From Welwitschia mirabilis (Eukaryota; Gnetophyta; Gnetopsida; Welwitschiales): 64,000 nucleotides of DNA. The number at the start of each line of letters is the position of its first letter. Position 1 is the stretch's first letter. The notes under the pieces were generated by a model. The model saw only the letters and a program-made list of their open reading frames with translations, made no database searches and was not told where the DNA came from. The translations under genes and the position numbers were made by a program. Positions 12,401 to 25,478 of this stretch are shown here, piece by piece. The stretch covers positions 122,908,804 through 122,972,803 of the forward strand of contig JBOZIK010000001.1 of the NCBI GenBank assembly GCA_051453625.1, in the 5' to 3' direction.

Positions 12401-14250
12401 AGTTCTTTGAATTTCTTGTGCCTTGTGATGGAGTCTTGTTCATAAGTGGAATATTTTCCTATGCTTGCAAAAATTATTTCACTTCACTATTAGTTAATCC
12501 TCTTGCCTAGTTGGACTAATGTTGATATAACTTTCTAAAATTATACCTATTCCTATGATTCTAGATCTATTATCATATTAATTGAAGATACTCCTAACCA
12601 TATAAACAATGACAAGTTAACTTTAATGTACAATTTATGATAGTTACAAAACATATAGCCCTTTAATGATCCTTAATTAAGTTATCAATGCTTTTATTTG
12701 CATGATTACACAGCATGTAAGAATAAGACATCGTCATACCTTGATGTTGCAATACCCTTTTTATGAGAAACTAAGTTAGTATATTTCTTTTCTTTTGTAA
12801 CTTTCCTTTTCATAATTACAAAGTAGAATATTCTCTCTCATATGTTATGGCTAGAACTTATCTGTTTGATTAGTTTCCCACTCCCCCCACCCCTATCCTT
12901 CCTAGGCAATAAAAAAGCTAATGAGTTCTTTTGGTATTTTTGCATAAGATGGAATTGTGCTACTGCTAGAACCATATTTGTGGTTCATTAATGTTACCCA
13001 TAGAGCCTCACTAGTTTCTAGCCTCTAGAGGATCCTTTGTTACCTAAGGAATTTTATTTCTCTAGTGTTATTAATCACTAAACCCCTTGATTTCCTAGGA
13101 CTACTGATCATTGTCCAATTAGTAAGATGAATTTAAGCTTTATCTTTTCCTCTTGATTAAAAGAAGATTTTAAAAGATCTATTAATTAAGTAACATATTT
13201 TCTTAGGATGGGTGATTATGGTTGTTGTATATCTATCTATTAATTAGGATTTATTTATCTTAAATAGATTAATATTTATTACACTAATCTAGTAAATTCT
13301 CTTACATATTTGTTTTTAAGTAGTTCTTTAGTAGAATACCTATGCAAATACCATTTAGCAATCATTATTTCATCTCCATTTCATTTATAATATTTCTTTT
13401 TCTATTTTTGTCACTATTAAAAAAGTGTATTTTGGATTTATCCCAATCAATATGAAGACTTTTGTAATTTCCAAATGTGTAATATTGTTTACTATTTATT
13501 TGATATCTTTTCTAGTCACCTTACTAGTTAAAATAATATCATTTTCATAGTGATGATTCCTTTGAAAATCTTGATTTCCTATGGATATTCCTTTTGTTTT
13601 ATGCTATTTTAAGGAAAAACTCATAGTATCCATTACTATAACAAAAAGGTAGGGAAATATCAAGTCTTCTTATCTCAAGCCTTTATTTAATTTAAANNNN
13701 NNNNNNNNNNNNNNNNNNNNNNNNNNNNNNNNNNNNNNNNNNNNNNNNNNNNNNNNNNNNNNNNNNNNNNNNNNNNNNNNNNNNNNNNNNNNNNNNAAAG
13801 GTAGGGAAATATCAAGTCTTCTTATCTCAAGCCTTTATTTAATTTAAAGAAACCATAAAGTTTCGATTGATTTTATCTAAAAATATAGTATAAAGTTAGT
13901 TCAACATACTTAGGAGGAAATCCCTTCTATATTATGATTCTTTCTAAGGCTTTCCAACTAATTAAATTATAAGATTTCACTATATCTAGTTTAATAAGTA
14001 TTGCTAGAAATTTACAAGCTTTATAAATATGAATTAATTCATGGTTAAGAATAATCTACTACAAGATGTACCTAGATTTGATAAACCTACTTGTAATGGA
14101 CAAATTAACTTAGGCAGAAGTAAGGAAAACATATAAACTATTACTTTAGTTAGAATTTTATAACTCACATTACACACTTTAATTAATCTAAAGTCTTATG
14201 AGGTGACTTCATTTCACTTTTTCAAAATAATCCTAATGTTAGTTCAATTG
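12400..14250 (-). pseudogene. L1-type LINE reverse transcriptase core (minus strand)
   Basis: Read on the minus strand, the conserved order of a plant L1-type RT appears. First comes RDFRLIKVCNVSYKILTK (about 14140-14190), equal to the DFRPISLCNVxYKIxxK block. Next is WKALERI, then GFPPKYVEL. At 13612-13681 comes GLR*EDLIFPYLFVIVMD, equal to GLRQGDPLSPYLFVLVM with the Gln codon now a stop. At 12718-12745 RYDDVLFLH stands in place of the catalytic YADD. Stops and frameshifts show it is dead. Its N-terminal partner is at 18520-19010, separated by an inserted repeat. A 100-N gap with a 52-bp flanking duplication lies inside the most conserved block. Confidence 0.85.
13645..13848. repeat. 52-bp direct duplication around a 100-N gap
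   Basis: 13645-13696 and 13797-13848 are identical by eye and flank N 13697-13796. Best explained as an unmerged contig overlap, so the LINE RT here should be read as one copy. Confidence 0.85.
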
Positions 14251-14859
14251 GTTTCCTTTAAAATGTTACTCCTTATATAATATTTCATTTACAATGTATT
14301 ATATCCCACGTTTTATAATCTTTAATTACTCAAGTATTAAACATTTTAATCTCTTAATTATATGAAACTTTTTGCTTTTTTAGTTTAATATGAAATCCTT
14401 TTTCAATTAGAGGCTCTATAAATTATTATGTTTATTTTTATAATCAATGATGTCTTATATTTTTTATTATGTTAAAAAAATATGCATTATGCTTAATTTT
14501 AAATTTCTAGATGCTTAGACAATATTTTAAGTAATCAATCTTAATTTTTGAGTAGTTTTCATAATTTTGAGATCTTTAAGAATTATTTTATGAAATTTTT
14601 TATGATCAAAATAAATAAGCTATCTGAATGTTAAAATTAAAAAATTTGATTATGTAGAGGAATCCAATTCACATGGTAAAATTATTAAATCGAAGATTTT
14701 ACAACAAGGTATTCAAAATAATGCCATATTAGATATCTATAATATCCATTTATTCATGTGTTTACGCAAGTTAAATATGTAAAATTTCTTAGTAAAAGTA
14801 AATGGTTAATGTAGTTGATAAAGAAGTAAATAAAATTTAAGTTTACTACATTCTATTAT

Positions 14860-17800
14860 GACATTTTCTTTCTTGTGTTTTGTGTTGATGGATTTGATAG
14901 ATTATAAAATTAATGAGGATGTAAATAAGTACATGCAGTCTTATCCAAAATCCAAGAATGATGAATGAGTATATTTAACTATACCATGACTTTTATCCTT
15001 CTTAATATCTGTAGAAGTACTTGGTTTATAAAATATTCATTTTTTAATTCATTGGAGTTAGAAAATTTTGTCTTATTGTTACATATGGTAGTTTTGAGAT
15101 TGGTGCATAAAAAAAGATTTTCTCCTTCGATGTACATTGTTCAATGCACTTTTTTAGATGATTAAATATGGTTATAAGACTATCCATGATTAAGAAAGAA
15201 TTAGCATAAGGTAATCATGTATGTAATTAACCTTACTAGTTAGGTGCATAAATCATAGATATGATGTCTTTTGTCACTCATACATCAATATCACTTTTCA
15301 CTTAAGCTGAACCAACTTGTCATTGATCAATATTATCTAGTTTAATGTAACCCATCTTACTCAATTCATGTAATCAATTTCAGCCACTTTAATGTAATCA
15401 TATTACCTCATAGGTAAACATGTGTTTGAGGTATTTAACCAATTAAATCAAGGACTTTGATCTATTAGTTTTCTATAAATAAAGTCCTTTACTCTTTTGA
15501 AAACCAATTTTTGATTTTTAGGAAAGTATATTATATCAAATTCTCTTCTCACTTTTCAATTTTTAGGAAAGGGCATTCTACCAAATTCACTTATCATTTT
15601 TCCATCTTCTTCTCTTCTGTTATCATCCTCTTTCTTTTGAGTGTGGATCTTAGAACTTAGAGCTTAGATCTTAAATCTTGGAGCTTTGATATTAAAGCTT
15701 AGAGCTTGGAACTTTCTCAAATCCTCATTAATATTTCTCAAGTAGAAGCTTTAAATCATCACTTTTCCAAGTAAGTTACTCTACTTATTGTATTCTTATG
15801 TTATCTATTTTGTTAAGGAAATTTGTGGCATTACAAAATTATTACAATAGCCCATTACATAAGATTATTATTATTATGTTTATTTAATTAATATTTTCCC
15901 TTACATTTGTCCCCCATTCTCTTTACATTATTGGTTGATGGGATTCACTTTCAGCAAGTGACGAGGGGANNNNNNNNNNNNNNNNNNNNNNNNNNNNNNN
16001 NNNNNNNNNNNNNNNNNNNNNNNNNNNNNNNNNNNNNNNNNNNNNNNNNNNNNNNNNNNNNNNNNNNNNNNNNNNNNNNNNNNNNNNNNNNNNNNNNNNN
16101 NNNNNNNNNNNNNNNNNNNNNNNNNNNNNNNNNNNNNNNNNNNNNNNNNNNNNNNNNNNNNNNNNNNNNNNNNNNNNNNNNNNNNNNNNNNNNNNNNNNN
16201 NNNNNNNNNNNNNNNNNNNNNNNNNNNNNNNNNNNNNNNNNNNNNNNNNNNNNNNNNNNNNNNNAGTTGCTTAGTTTTATATATAAATTGTTATATTCTT
16301 GTTTAGATAAAATTCAGTTTTTTGAAATTGGTGAAATGATTTTGGAATATCATAACTCATTAGCTATTAATTATATTTTAATGTAATTCTTTTTCTTAGT
16401 CTATTATATAATTAATATTATAAAAATTTAATAACTATAATTTTTTAAGATCTAATAATTTGTTTAAAAATTATTTTATGAAAATAACTTTAAAAATAAA
16501 CACATAGAAAATTGTAAGTGTTAGATCTCAGAATATAGAATTAACACTTAGTGTTTCCTAGTGAAATAATAGTATATATTATACATAATTAAATACTATT
16601 TCTAAAAATCTTGAATCACTTAAAAATTCAAAGTGGTCTAGAAGTTGTAACCTTTTTAGTGTAGTGTGATTTATTAATATATCTAAATATTTAAATAATT
16701 TTTACACTTAATGTATAATCTTAGTAAATGTATATATAGATATTATAATTTAAAATATTTCATTTCTAGAAGTATATAATGAGTGCAGTTTATAAGAAAA
16801 ACTATAATAATTTATTTTTGTCCTTATCAATAATTAATTATTGATTTCAATCGTAAATTCTAAGGGTAGAAATTAATCTAGTTAATTATAGAAAATTTAT
16901 TAACTAACATCATGCTAATGTATATAATAGTAAAACAATTTTTTTTAAATATATCATTTGTGTTGAATCTTCTTTAATAAAATTTAATTTGTGTCTTCCT
17001 TATTAAGGTGTTATTGTTGAATAGTAAGTGAATTTCTTGTTTTAGCATAAGTTAAGTTTGACTAATTATCTATTTAAGAAATGTGTTTTTTAATGGTGTT
17101 TTTAATTTTTTAATACTTTTCATCATATATAAAATCTTATTCTTCTTTATTTATTATTACTTTAATAAATATTTTAGAAATTTATGATGGCTTCCATTTT
17201 GGCAATCTAGTCAACCTATTTAGTTATTTTGATTTTTATGCCCATTGTTCATTCTATAAATACATGAATTTTAAGTAAGCATCACATTACTTCTATTTAT
17301 CTCTCCATTATTCATTTTATTTTGTGAGGAATTTGCTACCAGATCTTAGAGAAATGGGTTTTATAGACATGTATAGTTTTATATGTAAAATATTTTTCTT
17401 TCTTCTCAGAAAGAGTTCTAGCATGAAAATATGATTCATTTAAAATGTTATAATTATGTGAAATAAGAAGAACATATTTATAATGTTTTGAATTTTGTTA
17501 CTATATTTTCAAAAGAAAATATTTTTTAATATGCCAAATGAAGATTATGTATGTTTCTCTTTTTTTCTATGGGTGGTTATTACAATAAAATAAATCCAAT
17601 GAAATTAGATTTATACTTTGTAGGTGAATAATCACCTAAATATCCATATTAATCAGAAAGGTATACATGCATTTTTATGGTGCATTTATCGAACAATATC
17701 TAAATCAAGATGATTCTAGTAAAGTTCATCTTCATACTTGAATTTCATCACCAAGGTGAGTCGAATTGCATTTTTTTAATATAACCCTTTTAAAAGTGAA

Positions 17801-18470
17801 TTTCATCACCACTCCCTTATCCTACCCATGCATGTACTTACTTTGACTTAATATCGTGAGTCCTTGGTGTAAAAAATCATGTTACGCCTTCCTAAGATGC
17901 TTTAAGGGAATAAGGGTTATTTATAAGCATTCATCCATCTCAGGTATCATTTGTTTCCTTTTTTATGATATATTAAGATGAAGTCTAAGTCTATGTCTAG
18001 CCATGTTTATTTCATTTAGAATCAANNNNNNNNNNNNNNNNNNNNNNNNNNNNNNNNNNNNNNNNNNNNNNNNNNNNNNNNNNNNNNNNNNNNNNNNNNN
18101 NNNNNNNNNNNNNNNNNNNNNNNNNTTTATGATATATTGAGATGAAGTCTAAGTCTATGTCTAGCCATGTTTATTTCATTTAGAATCAAGAGTAGAATCA
18201 ATTCACGTAGATGGTAGCTAGATATTAATTTGGAAAACTATTAGTAGGATATGCATCCTTCTATTATATTGACTAGTGATTATCCTAAAGCTATATCTAT
18301 GTTTTTATTAAAACAACTTGACATCTCATCAACTATACACAAGATATCTCTGGGTGGCTAAAAACTAGAAAGAAATATAAGACACATAAGTGATATCATT
18401 ATGATTTACAAACTAAATTAATTCATCCCTAAGAAGTATTTGTGATGCATATTAATCCTAGGTTCCAGTG
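14860..18470. repeat. Large dispersed repeat, copy 2, inserted in a LINE
   Basis: Direct-orientation relative of the 3290-6520 block with the same landmark order. It contains a TATAAATA box-like site at about 15473, in CTATAAATAAAGTCC, followed by an AGCTTAGAGCTTG-rich leader-like stretch and CCAAGTAAGTT. That arrangement would suit a transposon promoter region, which is inference. It lies between the N-terminal and core parts of the LINE reverse transcriptase, so it probably inserted there. A 295-N gap (15970-16264) and a 100-N gap (18026-18125, with a 64-bp flanking duplication) interrupt it. Confidence 0.6.
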
Positions 18471-18519
18471 AGCATTTTAATTTAACATTTTTAAAAAATT
18501 TAAATTTTATGCTTATTAT

Positions 18520-19010
18520 GGATAAATTAAGTTACAGTGTTATACAATATTCATTATGTTCCTTAGCAAATAATTAACAAACTTCTTATGAAAACGAGCT
18601 AGCCATCTATTCAAACATAGACTTCCATTGTTTTGCATGCTTTTAATAGCTTATTTAATTTTCTATTTTGTAAAACCTTCCATTTGTTGAACGTTATCTT
18701 CTGTATTTAGATTCTTCTCGTCTTGATGTTGTTAGGAATTTACTTTTAGTCTCCCCATAAATATTTGTAGTAATCCTCAAAGTTTTTAACAATTTCCTTT
18801 TCATTTATGAACTCTCTGCCATTTATTTTTAGCCTTCTTACTTTATTTATGTTTTTGTTTGTGAAAGCTATTTAAAAGAAGTACATTTACTATCACTTGT
18901 CTTCTTTCAATCATTAGAACCTAAAGCATTACCTCTAATAAATTTCATCATCTTTGTGTAACTCATGTAACTCTCTTAGAGTTTCTATTTATTCATCATA
19001 ATCTAGATTC
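18520..19010 (-). pseudogene. LINE linker and RT N-terminal part (minus strand)
   Basis: Minus-strand frames give a decayed EIYWRQ...LKEGDK-type linker (about 18870-18930), an INGREFHNEKEIV-like stretch (about 18790-18840), then EGFTK*KIK*AIKSMQNNGS and a following AGP-region equivalent ending RFHKKF (about 18570-18700). These correspond to the FTEEEIxxAIxxMxxxKSPGPDG...FYKKFW block that opens L1-type RT domains. The next expected block, DFRPISLCN, is found only about 4.3 kb further on at 14140-14190, so the coding region was split by an insertion. Confidence 0.75.
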
Positions 19011-19016
19011 TTATCC

Positions 19017-21155
19017 ACCTTCTAGTACTAAATTTGCTCTAGCTAGCTTGTTAAATCTTCTCTTTTGATTTTAAAGTTGGCTGTGTCTTTCTTAACCCAG
19101 ACCCTAAGTCTTATTTTTGGATGTTCAGAAGCACTTAAAAAGAATATATAGGAATTAGTTCTAACATATTTGCCACATAATTCTTACATCAACACCTTTA
19201 AGCTTTCTCCATTTAACTAATACCTATCTAACCTAAAATTATAATGGCAAGGTGACTTTGCCTCCATTTGTAGAAGGACAGGCCTGTGATCAAAACCTAT
19301 TCTATGCAACCTCCCAAGGAAAAATCTATAGAATTAATAGTCCTTGTTAAGACTTAGGCTCTAATAATTCTTCTGTAAATCCTATTAATATGACCCCTTT
19401 GATTAGACTAAGTAAACTTATTATTGAAAAAGTTCACATCATACATTTATTTTTCCTGGGATATTTAAATATGTGCATTTACTTCATATTTATTTTAATG
19501 TTTATCACTCAATTTATCTCTTCTATGAATATATTGATTAAGGTCCCCTATGGCTACCTACTAATAGTTACTATATATTCTTAAAAAATCTTGAAGGATC
19601 CAAAACCTTCTTTGATGATTTTGAGGATCATAAAAATAAGTTAAGATCATATTATATAATTGAAAAGTGATGTCCTAATTATTAGTTTTTATCATTTTAA
19701 AAGATAATTTACTAGCAAAAATTAAGCCCCCTGAGTTATTTATACTTGCCATTGAGATGTACTACTAATCCTTTGGAGGTATTCAAAGATTTCCAAATAA
19801 TAATTTTGTTTCTTGAATACACACTTAGTTCGATTTCCATCTTTGATTAAATAAAATGGGGATTTCTTCTTAGAGGATTTTCCCATTCCATTTATATTCT
19901 AAACTAAAATAATCATAAAATTTTTATCCTATGATTAATGCATTTGTCAACATATCTTTAAGGGTTGATTGGGATTTATTCAAGAGATCAACCTTAGTCT
20001 CTTTAATTTTCTTCTTTGTATTTAATAATGTCCTTAGAGTTTTCTATGTTTCATGCCTTTTTAGAGGCAAAGAAATTTCTATTTCTGTAGTGCTATTTTT
20101 ATTTAGGATTTATTTTAGTAGGGTACCTTTGTTTTCATTATTCTTTATTTTTATATGAATCTTAAGTGTTTTTAGTGTTTGATTCACTGGTAGGATACCA
20201 TTGTCATCTAAGTTTGATTTCTTGTCCTTTTCTTTTTAAAATTATCCTTTTTTTTTATTCTTTTAACCCTTTAAATGTGTTTTTATTAAAGTATGCCTCC
20301 TATTCTTTTCTCTTTTTCATTTTGCATTCATCTTTCATGTGACCTAGCTTACCATAAAGTTGTAACACAGCTTCCTTTTCATCCTTTAGAAGTTGTTCCT
20401 TTTGAGAATAGTAGTATTTGATAATTTTATTTCTACATGTTCATCCTAAGGGCCTTTTATTCCCATAAACCTTACATGGTGTTGAAATTTTTTCTATATT
20501 CCACATATAGGACTTTGGAACTCCACTGTTATTTTAAATGGCTTTGTTTTATTTTTTCTATGTTCTAGAAAGTGGACCAAATACAAAATCTCACTAGAAC
20601 ACATTAAGATGTTTGAGTTGTTATCCTCTTAATCCTAATCAAGGCCCAAAAATTCTTGTAATACCTTCCAGTATGTTACCTTCCCAAAATGCAATAGGAA
20701 AGTTTAGTATCTGTACCCAAACTGGTACATTATCACAGAAGGTTTTGTCATATTAAGCCCTCAATTTTTAAGAGGCTAAGGCTAGCTCGTTTGTTCCTAA
20801 GAATCATAGCTTATTTTTAATGATCTTAACTTTGTCCTATGTGAAGTAAATGTAAAATAGAAATAGTCCCTCCGACATTACTACAACCTCTATTTATCCT
20901 ATTCTCATCCATTTTGACACTACCCAAGAATTGGACAAGGTCTAACCTAAGGTACGAACCAACAGAAATGAATCTGCTTAAAAGACAATTTTTAAATTTT
21001 GATTTAACTTTAGAACATACCTCATCTAGGATATTAAACATTAAGATCTAGCCTTAGATATATGAAATAGCTTCTTAAGAAGAAGCCATTATAGGCTAGG
21101 ATGGTTGCCATACCTTCCTAGCACTGCTACCTCCTTTGTAGCCACCACCTCCATA
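19017..21155 (-). pseudogene. LINE ORF1 and endonuclease, duplicate A (minus strand)
   Basis: On the minus strand, ORF1-like sequence (about 21050-19950) is followed by an AP-endonuclease domain (about 19850-19200). Endonuclease landmarks are QETKLLFGNL, a SGGLILA-like stretch, IGDLNQYIHRRDK (19506-19563, the GDFN motif) and IGFDHRPVLLQME (19260-19303, the SDH motif). ORF1 shows the YQFGYRY...LLHFGK stretch typical of the plant LINE ORF1 N-terminal domain. Stops are frequent, mostly at former Gln codons. It is the left member of a tandem duplication with 21156-23470. Confidence 0.8.
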
Positions 21156-23470
21156 CAACACCTTCTAATGCTAAATTTCCTCTAGCTCGTGCATTAGATC
21201 TTCACTTTTAATGTTGAAGTTCACTCTATCTTTCTTGACCTAGGCCCTAAGTCTCATTTTTAGCTGATTAGAGGCCCTTACAAAGAACATATAAGGATTA
21301 GTTCTATCATATTTGCTTCATATTTCTTGCATCAGCACCTCTAAGATTTCTCTATTTAACTAGTACCTATGCAATTTAAAAATGTTATGGCAATGTGACT
21401 TTGTCTCCATTTGTAGAGGAATAGGTCTATGATCAAAACCTATCCTACAAAAACCTCTTAGGTAAAAATTAATAGTCCTTCCTAGTATTTAGGCCCTATT
21501 AATTCTTTTATAAATCTTANNNNNNNNNNNNNNNNNNNNNNNNNNNNNNNNNNNNNNNNNNNNNNNNNNNNNNNNNNNNNNNNNNNNNNNNNNNNNNNNN
21601 NNNNNNNNNNNNNNNNNNNGTAAAAATTAATAGTCCTTCCTAGTATTTCGGCCCTATTAATTCTTTTATAAATCTTATTGATATGCCTTCTTTCGTTAGA
21701 TTAAGTAAACTTATTATTAAAAAAGTCCATATCATATATTTCTTTTTCCTAGGATATTTAAATATACACGTTAACTTCATATTTGTTTTAATGTCTACTA
21801 CTCAATTTCTCCCACCTATGAAGACACTGATTAAAGTCCCTTATGACTTCTCAGTAATGGTTTCTATATCTTCTTATCAAATCTTAAAGGCTCCAAAACT
21901 TTATTTGATGATTTTAACGGTTATAAAAATTAGTTAAGATCATATCATTCAACTAGAGAGTAATGTCCTAATTATTGGTTTTTGGCATTTTATAAGGTAA
22001 TTTACTATCAATAATTAAACCCACTAATCTACTTGTACTTGTCATTCAAATGCGCTACTAATCCTTTGGAGGTATTCAGAGCTTCTCAAATAATAATTTT
22101 ATTTCTTAAATTCAAAATCAATTCCCTTCCCATCTTCGATTAGATAAAATGGGGATTTCTTCTTGGAGGATGTCCTCATCCCTCTTATATTCTAAGATAA
22201 AATAATCATTAAATTTGTATTCTATGATTAATGTATTTGTTAATCATGTCTTTGAGGGTTGACTGGAACTTATTCAAGAGATTAATCTCAGTTTCTCTGA
22301 ATCTCTTCTATGTATTTGATACTGTCCTTATAGGGTTCTATGTTTCATGCCGTTTTAGAGAGGAAGAAATTTCTATTTCTATAGTGCTATCTTTATTTAG
22401 GATTTATTTTAGTAAGGCACTTTTGTTTTGATTATTCTTTCCTTTTTTATGGATCGTAAGTGTTTTTAGTGTTTGATTCATTGACAGGGCACTGGTCACT
22501 GTTGTTATCTAAGTTTAATTTCTTGTCCTTTGCTTTTTACAATTTTCTTTCTTTATCTATAAAGTCTTTTAACCCTTTAAATATGTTTTGTTTAAAGGAT
22601 TTCTCCTTTTCTTTAATGATTCGTTTCTCTTTTTCATTCTTGATTCAACTTTACACCACCTAGTTTACCATAGAAGTTGCAATTCATCTTTCTTCTTGTC
22701 CTTTAGAATTTGTTCCTTTTGATAATAATTACATTTGATAATTTTATTTTTGTGTGTTCATCCCAAGGGCCTTTTATTTCTACAAATCTTATAAGGTGTT
22801 GAAATTTTTTAATATTCCATGTACCAGGATTTGAAACTTCACTTGAATTTTAAGTAGATCTATTTTATTTTTTATGTGTTCAAGAAAGTGGAGTAAATAC
22901 AAAATCTTACTAAAACACATTTAGCTACTCTAGCTATCATTCTCTTAATCCTAATCTAGGCCCAAAAATTCTTGCAATCTCCTCCAATAGGTTACCTTTT
23001 CAAAATGCAATAGGAAAGTTCAGTATCCATACCCAAATTGGTACATTATCAAAGAGGTTTTTATCATATTAAGCCCTTAGTTTCTGGGGAGTTAAGATTG
23101 GCCTGTCCTTTCCAAAAGATCATAGCTCATTTGCAATAATCTTGTCTTTGTCCTCTGTGAAGGAAAAGTGAAATAGAAATAGTCACTCCAACATTACTTC
23201 AACCTCTACTTATCCTATTCCCAACCATTTTGACAGTAGCCAAAACTGGACAAGGTCTAACCTAAGGTAAGGACCAACAAAAATGAATCTACTTAAAAGA
23301 CACTTTTTAAGTTTAGATCTAATTTTGGAACATACCTTGGCTAGGATAGGAAACATCAAGATCTAGCCTTAGATAGATGGAATAGCTTCCTGAGAAGAAG
23401 CCATTATAGTCTAGGGTGGTTGTCCTACCCTCTCAATATTGCTACCTCATTGTAAACATCGCCTCCAGAT
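21156..23470 (-). pseudogene. LINE ORF1 and endonuclease, duplicate B (minus strand)
   Basis: Same content and order as 19017-21155. Endonuclease landmarks recur as VIRDFNQCLHR (about 21800-21850) and IGFDHRPI (21418-21443), with ORF1 at about 23350-22200. Both members end in a similar stretch, GATCTAGCCTTAGATA...AAGAAGCCATTATAG. The real unit is close to 2.15 kb, because this copy also contains a 100-N gap (21520-21619) with a 58-bp duplicated flank. Many stops make it non-functional. Confidence 0.8.
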
Positions 23471-24660
23471 AACTAGATCCAAATAACTGGAGACCACCTT
23501 CTCGATACTGCATTACTTCACTTATTGTTGGTATGACCATCGTAGCTCTAGTGTTTCTCTCAATGCCTACATCATAAAATAATTTTCCTCTTTTTACAAT
23601 CTCCCATTGAAAGAATAAATAGCACATATTTGGTTTGTACATCATAGGTCAAAGCAATGATTTAAAAAGGACACATGTCTCCAAAATTGGGTGACATGTA
23701 GCCTAATAAACTTCAAGGTTTATGTCTTTTGCAAGGTGACATTTTTCCTTGACATTTTCAAAAATTAGTGACACGTAGCCATGAGTAAAGTTTATAAGAT
23801 CTCATCACTTATACTCAAAATGTTACACATAAGAGGGGAAAATAGAGAATAAAAAGAATTGCAAAGGGTAGATGTGTGATACATATATGATAATTGGATT
23901 CCAGCTCATTTGTGTATATCAAATGCTTTTTTAATTACTTAATTTTAGTTCTCTTTAACTCATACTAGCTATGACCTTATGAATTTGATAATTCTGATAT
24001 TTCCAAAAAAAAACAATTGCCAACACTTTGCACTCACATTTTGTGCCAAAAATGAGATGATGCCATGTCTCCTCAACATCAATTAATTGCCTACATTGAT
24101 GGCATTAGGTGAAAGTTGTAGGATTATATTTTCAATCAACATCTCCAAAAATATCATATTTTCATATTAGTGTGTACATTAATATTTTATAAGGCTATTT
24201 AAATGAAAAGTAAATAATAATATTTCAATTTAATAAATTATATTAAAATAAGTTTTCAAAGTCTACTTCTTTATATGTCTAAATTTAACTTTCTTAATGT
24301 ATAAGAAATGAAACATCAAAGCTCATACTTTAGTTAATTTGTTTCAAACTCTAGTTTCTTACATATAAAATTTTAACTTTTTTAATGTATAAGAAATAGA
24401 ACATCAAAACTCATAATTTAGTTAATTTGTTTCAAGTTCTACAAATAACGAATGCTTTCGAGCTTATGTTTTCTAGATTTCTCATTTCCATTATAAGATT
24501 TTTTATTGGAAAAGAGCCTATGTCATCTACATTTCTCATGTTCATTCTGCTGTCTAATCTAACTCTTTTTTTTTTTTTTTTTAAAGTTGTTGTACAGGTG
24601 CAGCTTGTCTGCATAAACATAGTTAAAAAAAATCCTGGTTTCCAGTAATACAAACTATTC
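23471..24660. other. AT-rich stretch between LINE and gene island
   Basis: No gene or element domain recognised. The main structure is a short tandem duplication at 24264-24440, plus a poly-T run near 24565-24583. Confidence 0.5.
24264..24440. repeat. Two tandem ~88-bp units
   Basis: Units share TTAATGTATAAGAAAT, GAACATCAAARCTCATA and TTAGTTAATTTGTTTCAA in the same order with an 88-bp offset (landmark AATGT at 24296 and 24384). Confidence 0.85.
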
Positions 24661-25344
24661 ATGTATCACTCCTGATTCGATGATAATAATTGTTGGACGT
24701 TGAAAATAAACTGGCGGAAAGAGGTTTCAGCTCCAATGAACAGAATTGTGTTCCAAATGATGAAAAATTTTGCCTGTCGCGTAAATATTAAAATGACTTT
24801 TCAAAAGCCATCACTGTTAACATCTGTAACCTGTGTGGCGTTAAAACTCCTTTCTATGCATTCGATTAGATTTCAAAAAAGAGGAAACTATAACTATCCT
24901 TGCAACAGAAAGAATAAAGAAGGCTAAGAATATATTATCATGTGAAATTCAATATTATGCTGTGAAATTCAAAGCTTACGGCATTCACTTAATGTCAAGA
25001 AAAGACAAATCAGAAGGGTGAGCCAAAGACAGCCCTTTAAATCAGACAGAACAAATTAAAGAGAGAAAGACAACGCCAAGAGAAGCCAAGAGTAGACGAC
25101 AAACAGGGGTGGTAGAGAAGTCCACACGGAATGAGGACCGTACATTCACGAACCTCTTGTACTTATAAAGCACATGCCCACTCATGCCACGTCTACGGCG
25201 GAATTGAAAGGCCAAAGAGTGGAGAGCCGAGGCACTTGAGACAAAATTGCAAACAAAAACAGCGAACGCGGCGCTGCGAGATATCCACTTTTCCGGCCGC
25301 CGGAAACAACATGATATTTTGCTCAAAGTATGCGGCTTCCTCCT

Positions 25345-25350
25345 TTTATT
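25345..25350 (-). terminator. Candidate poly(A) signal of the LOG gene
   Basis: The minus strand reads AATAAA here, about 130 bases past the LOG stop codon (25479-25481). The position fits a plant near-upstream element. The real cleavage site cannot be seen. Confidence 0.45.
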
Positions 25351-25478
25351 GTTTCTAACAAGAAAGCTACCAAATTTCCCATTCCGGCAATTTCTTTTCA
25401 GAATTTGTTGGAAATCCAGCTGAAAAAGAATGTCTTAAGCATATATAGACAGTAGACGGTGTTCTTATTGCCCTATTT

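Noticed and set aside
3290-18470. Treating the two large direct repeats as the LTRs of one giant retrotransposon
   Set aside because: The DNA between them holds LINE fragments in opposite orientations and no ordered gag-pol. The ends are not definable, and copy 2 sits inside a LINE RT.
19390-19584. Hydrophobic plus-strand reading, repeated at 21683-21937
   Set aside because: Both are antisense to the LINE endonuclease. Their similarity comes from the LINE duplication, not from a protein family.
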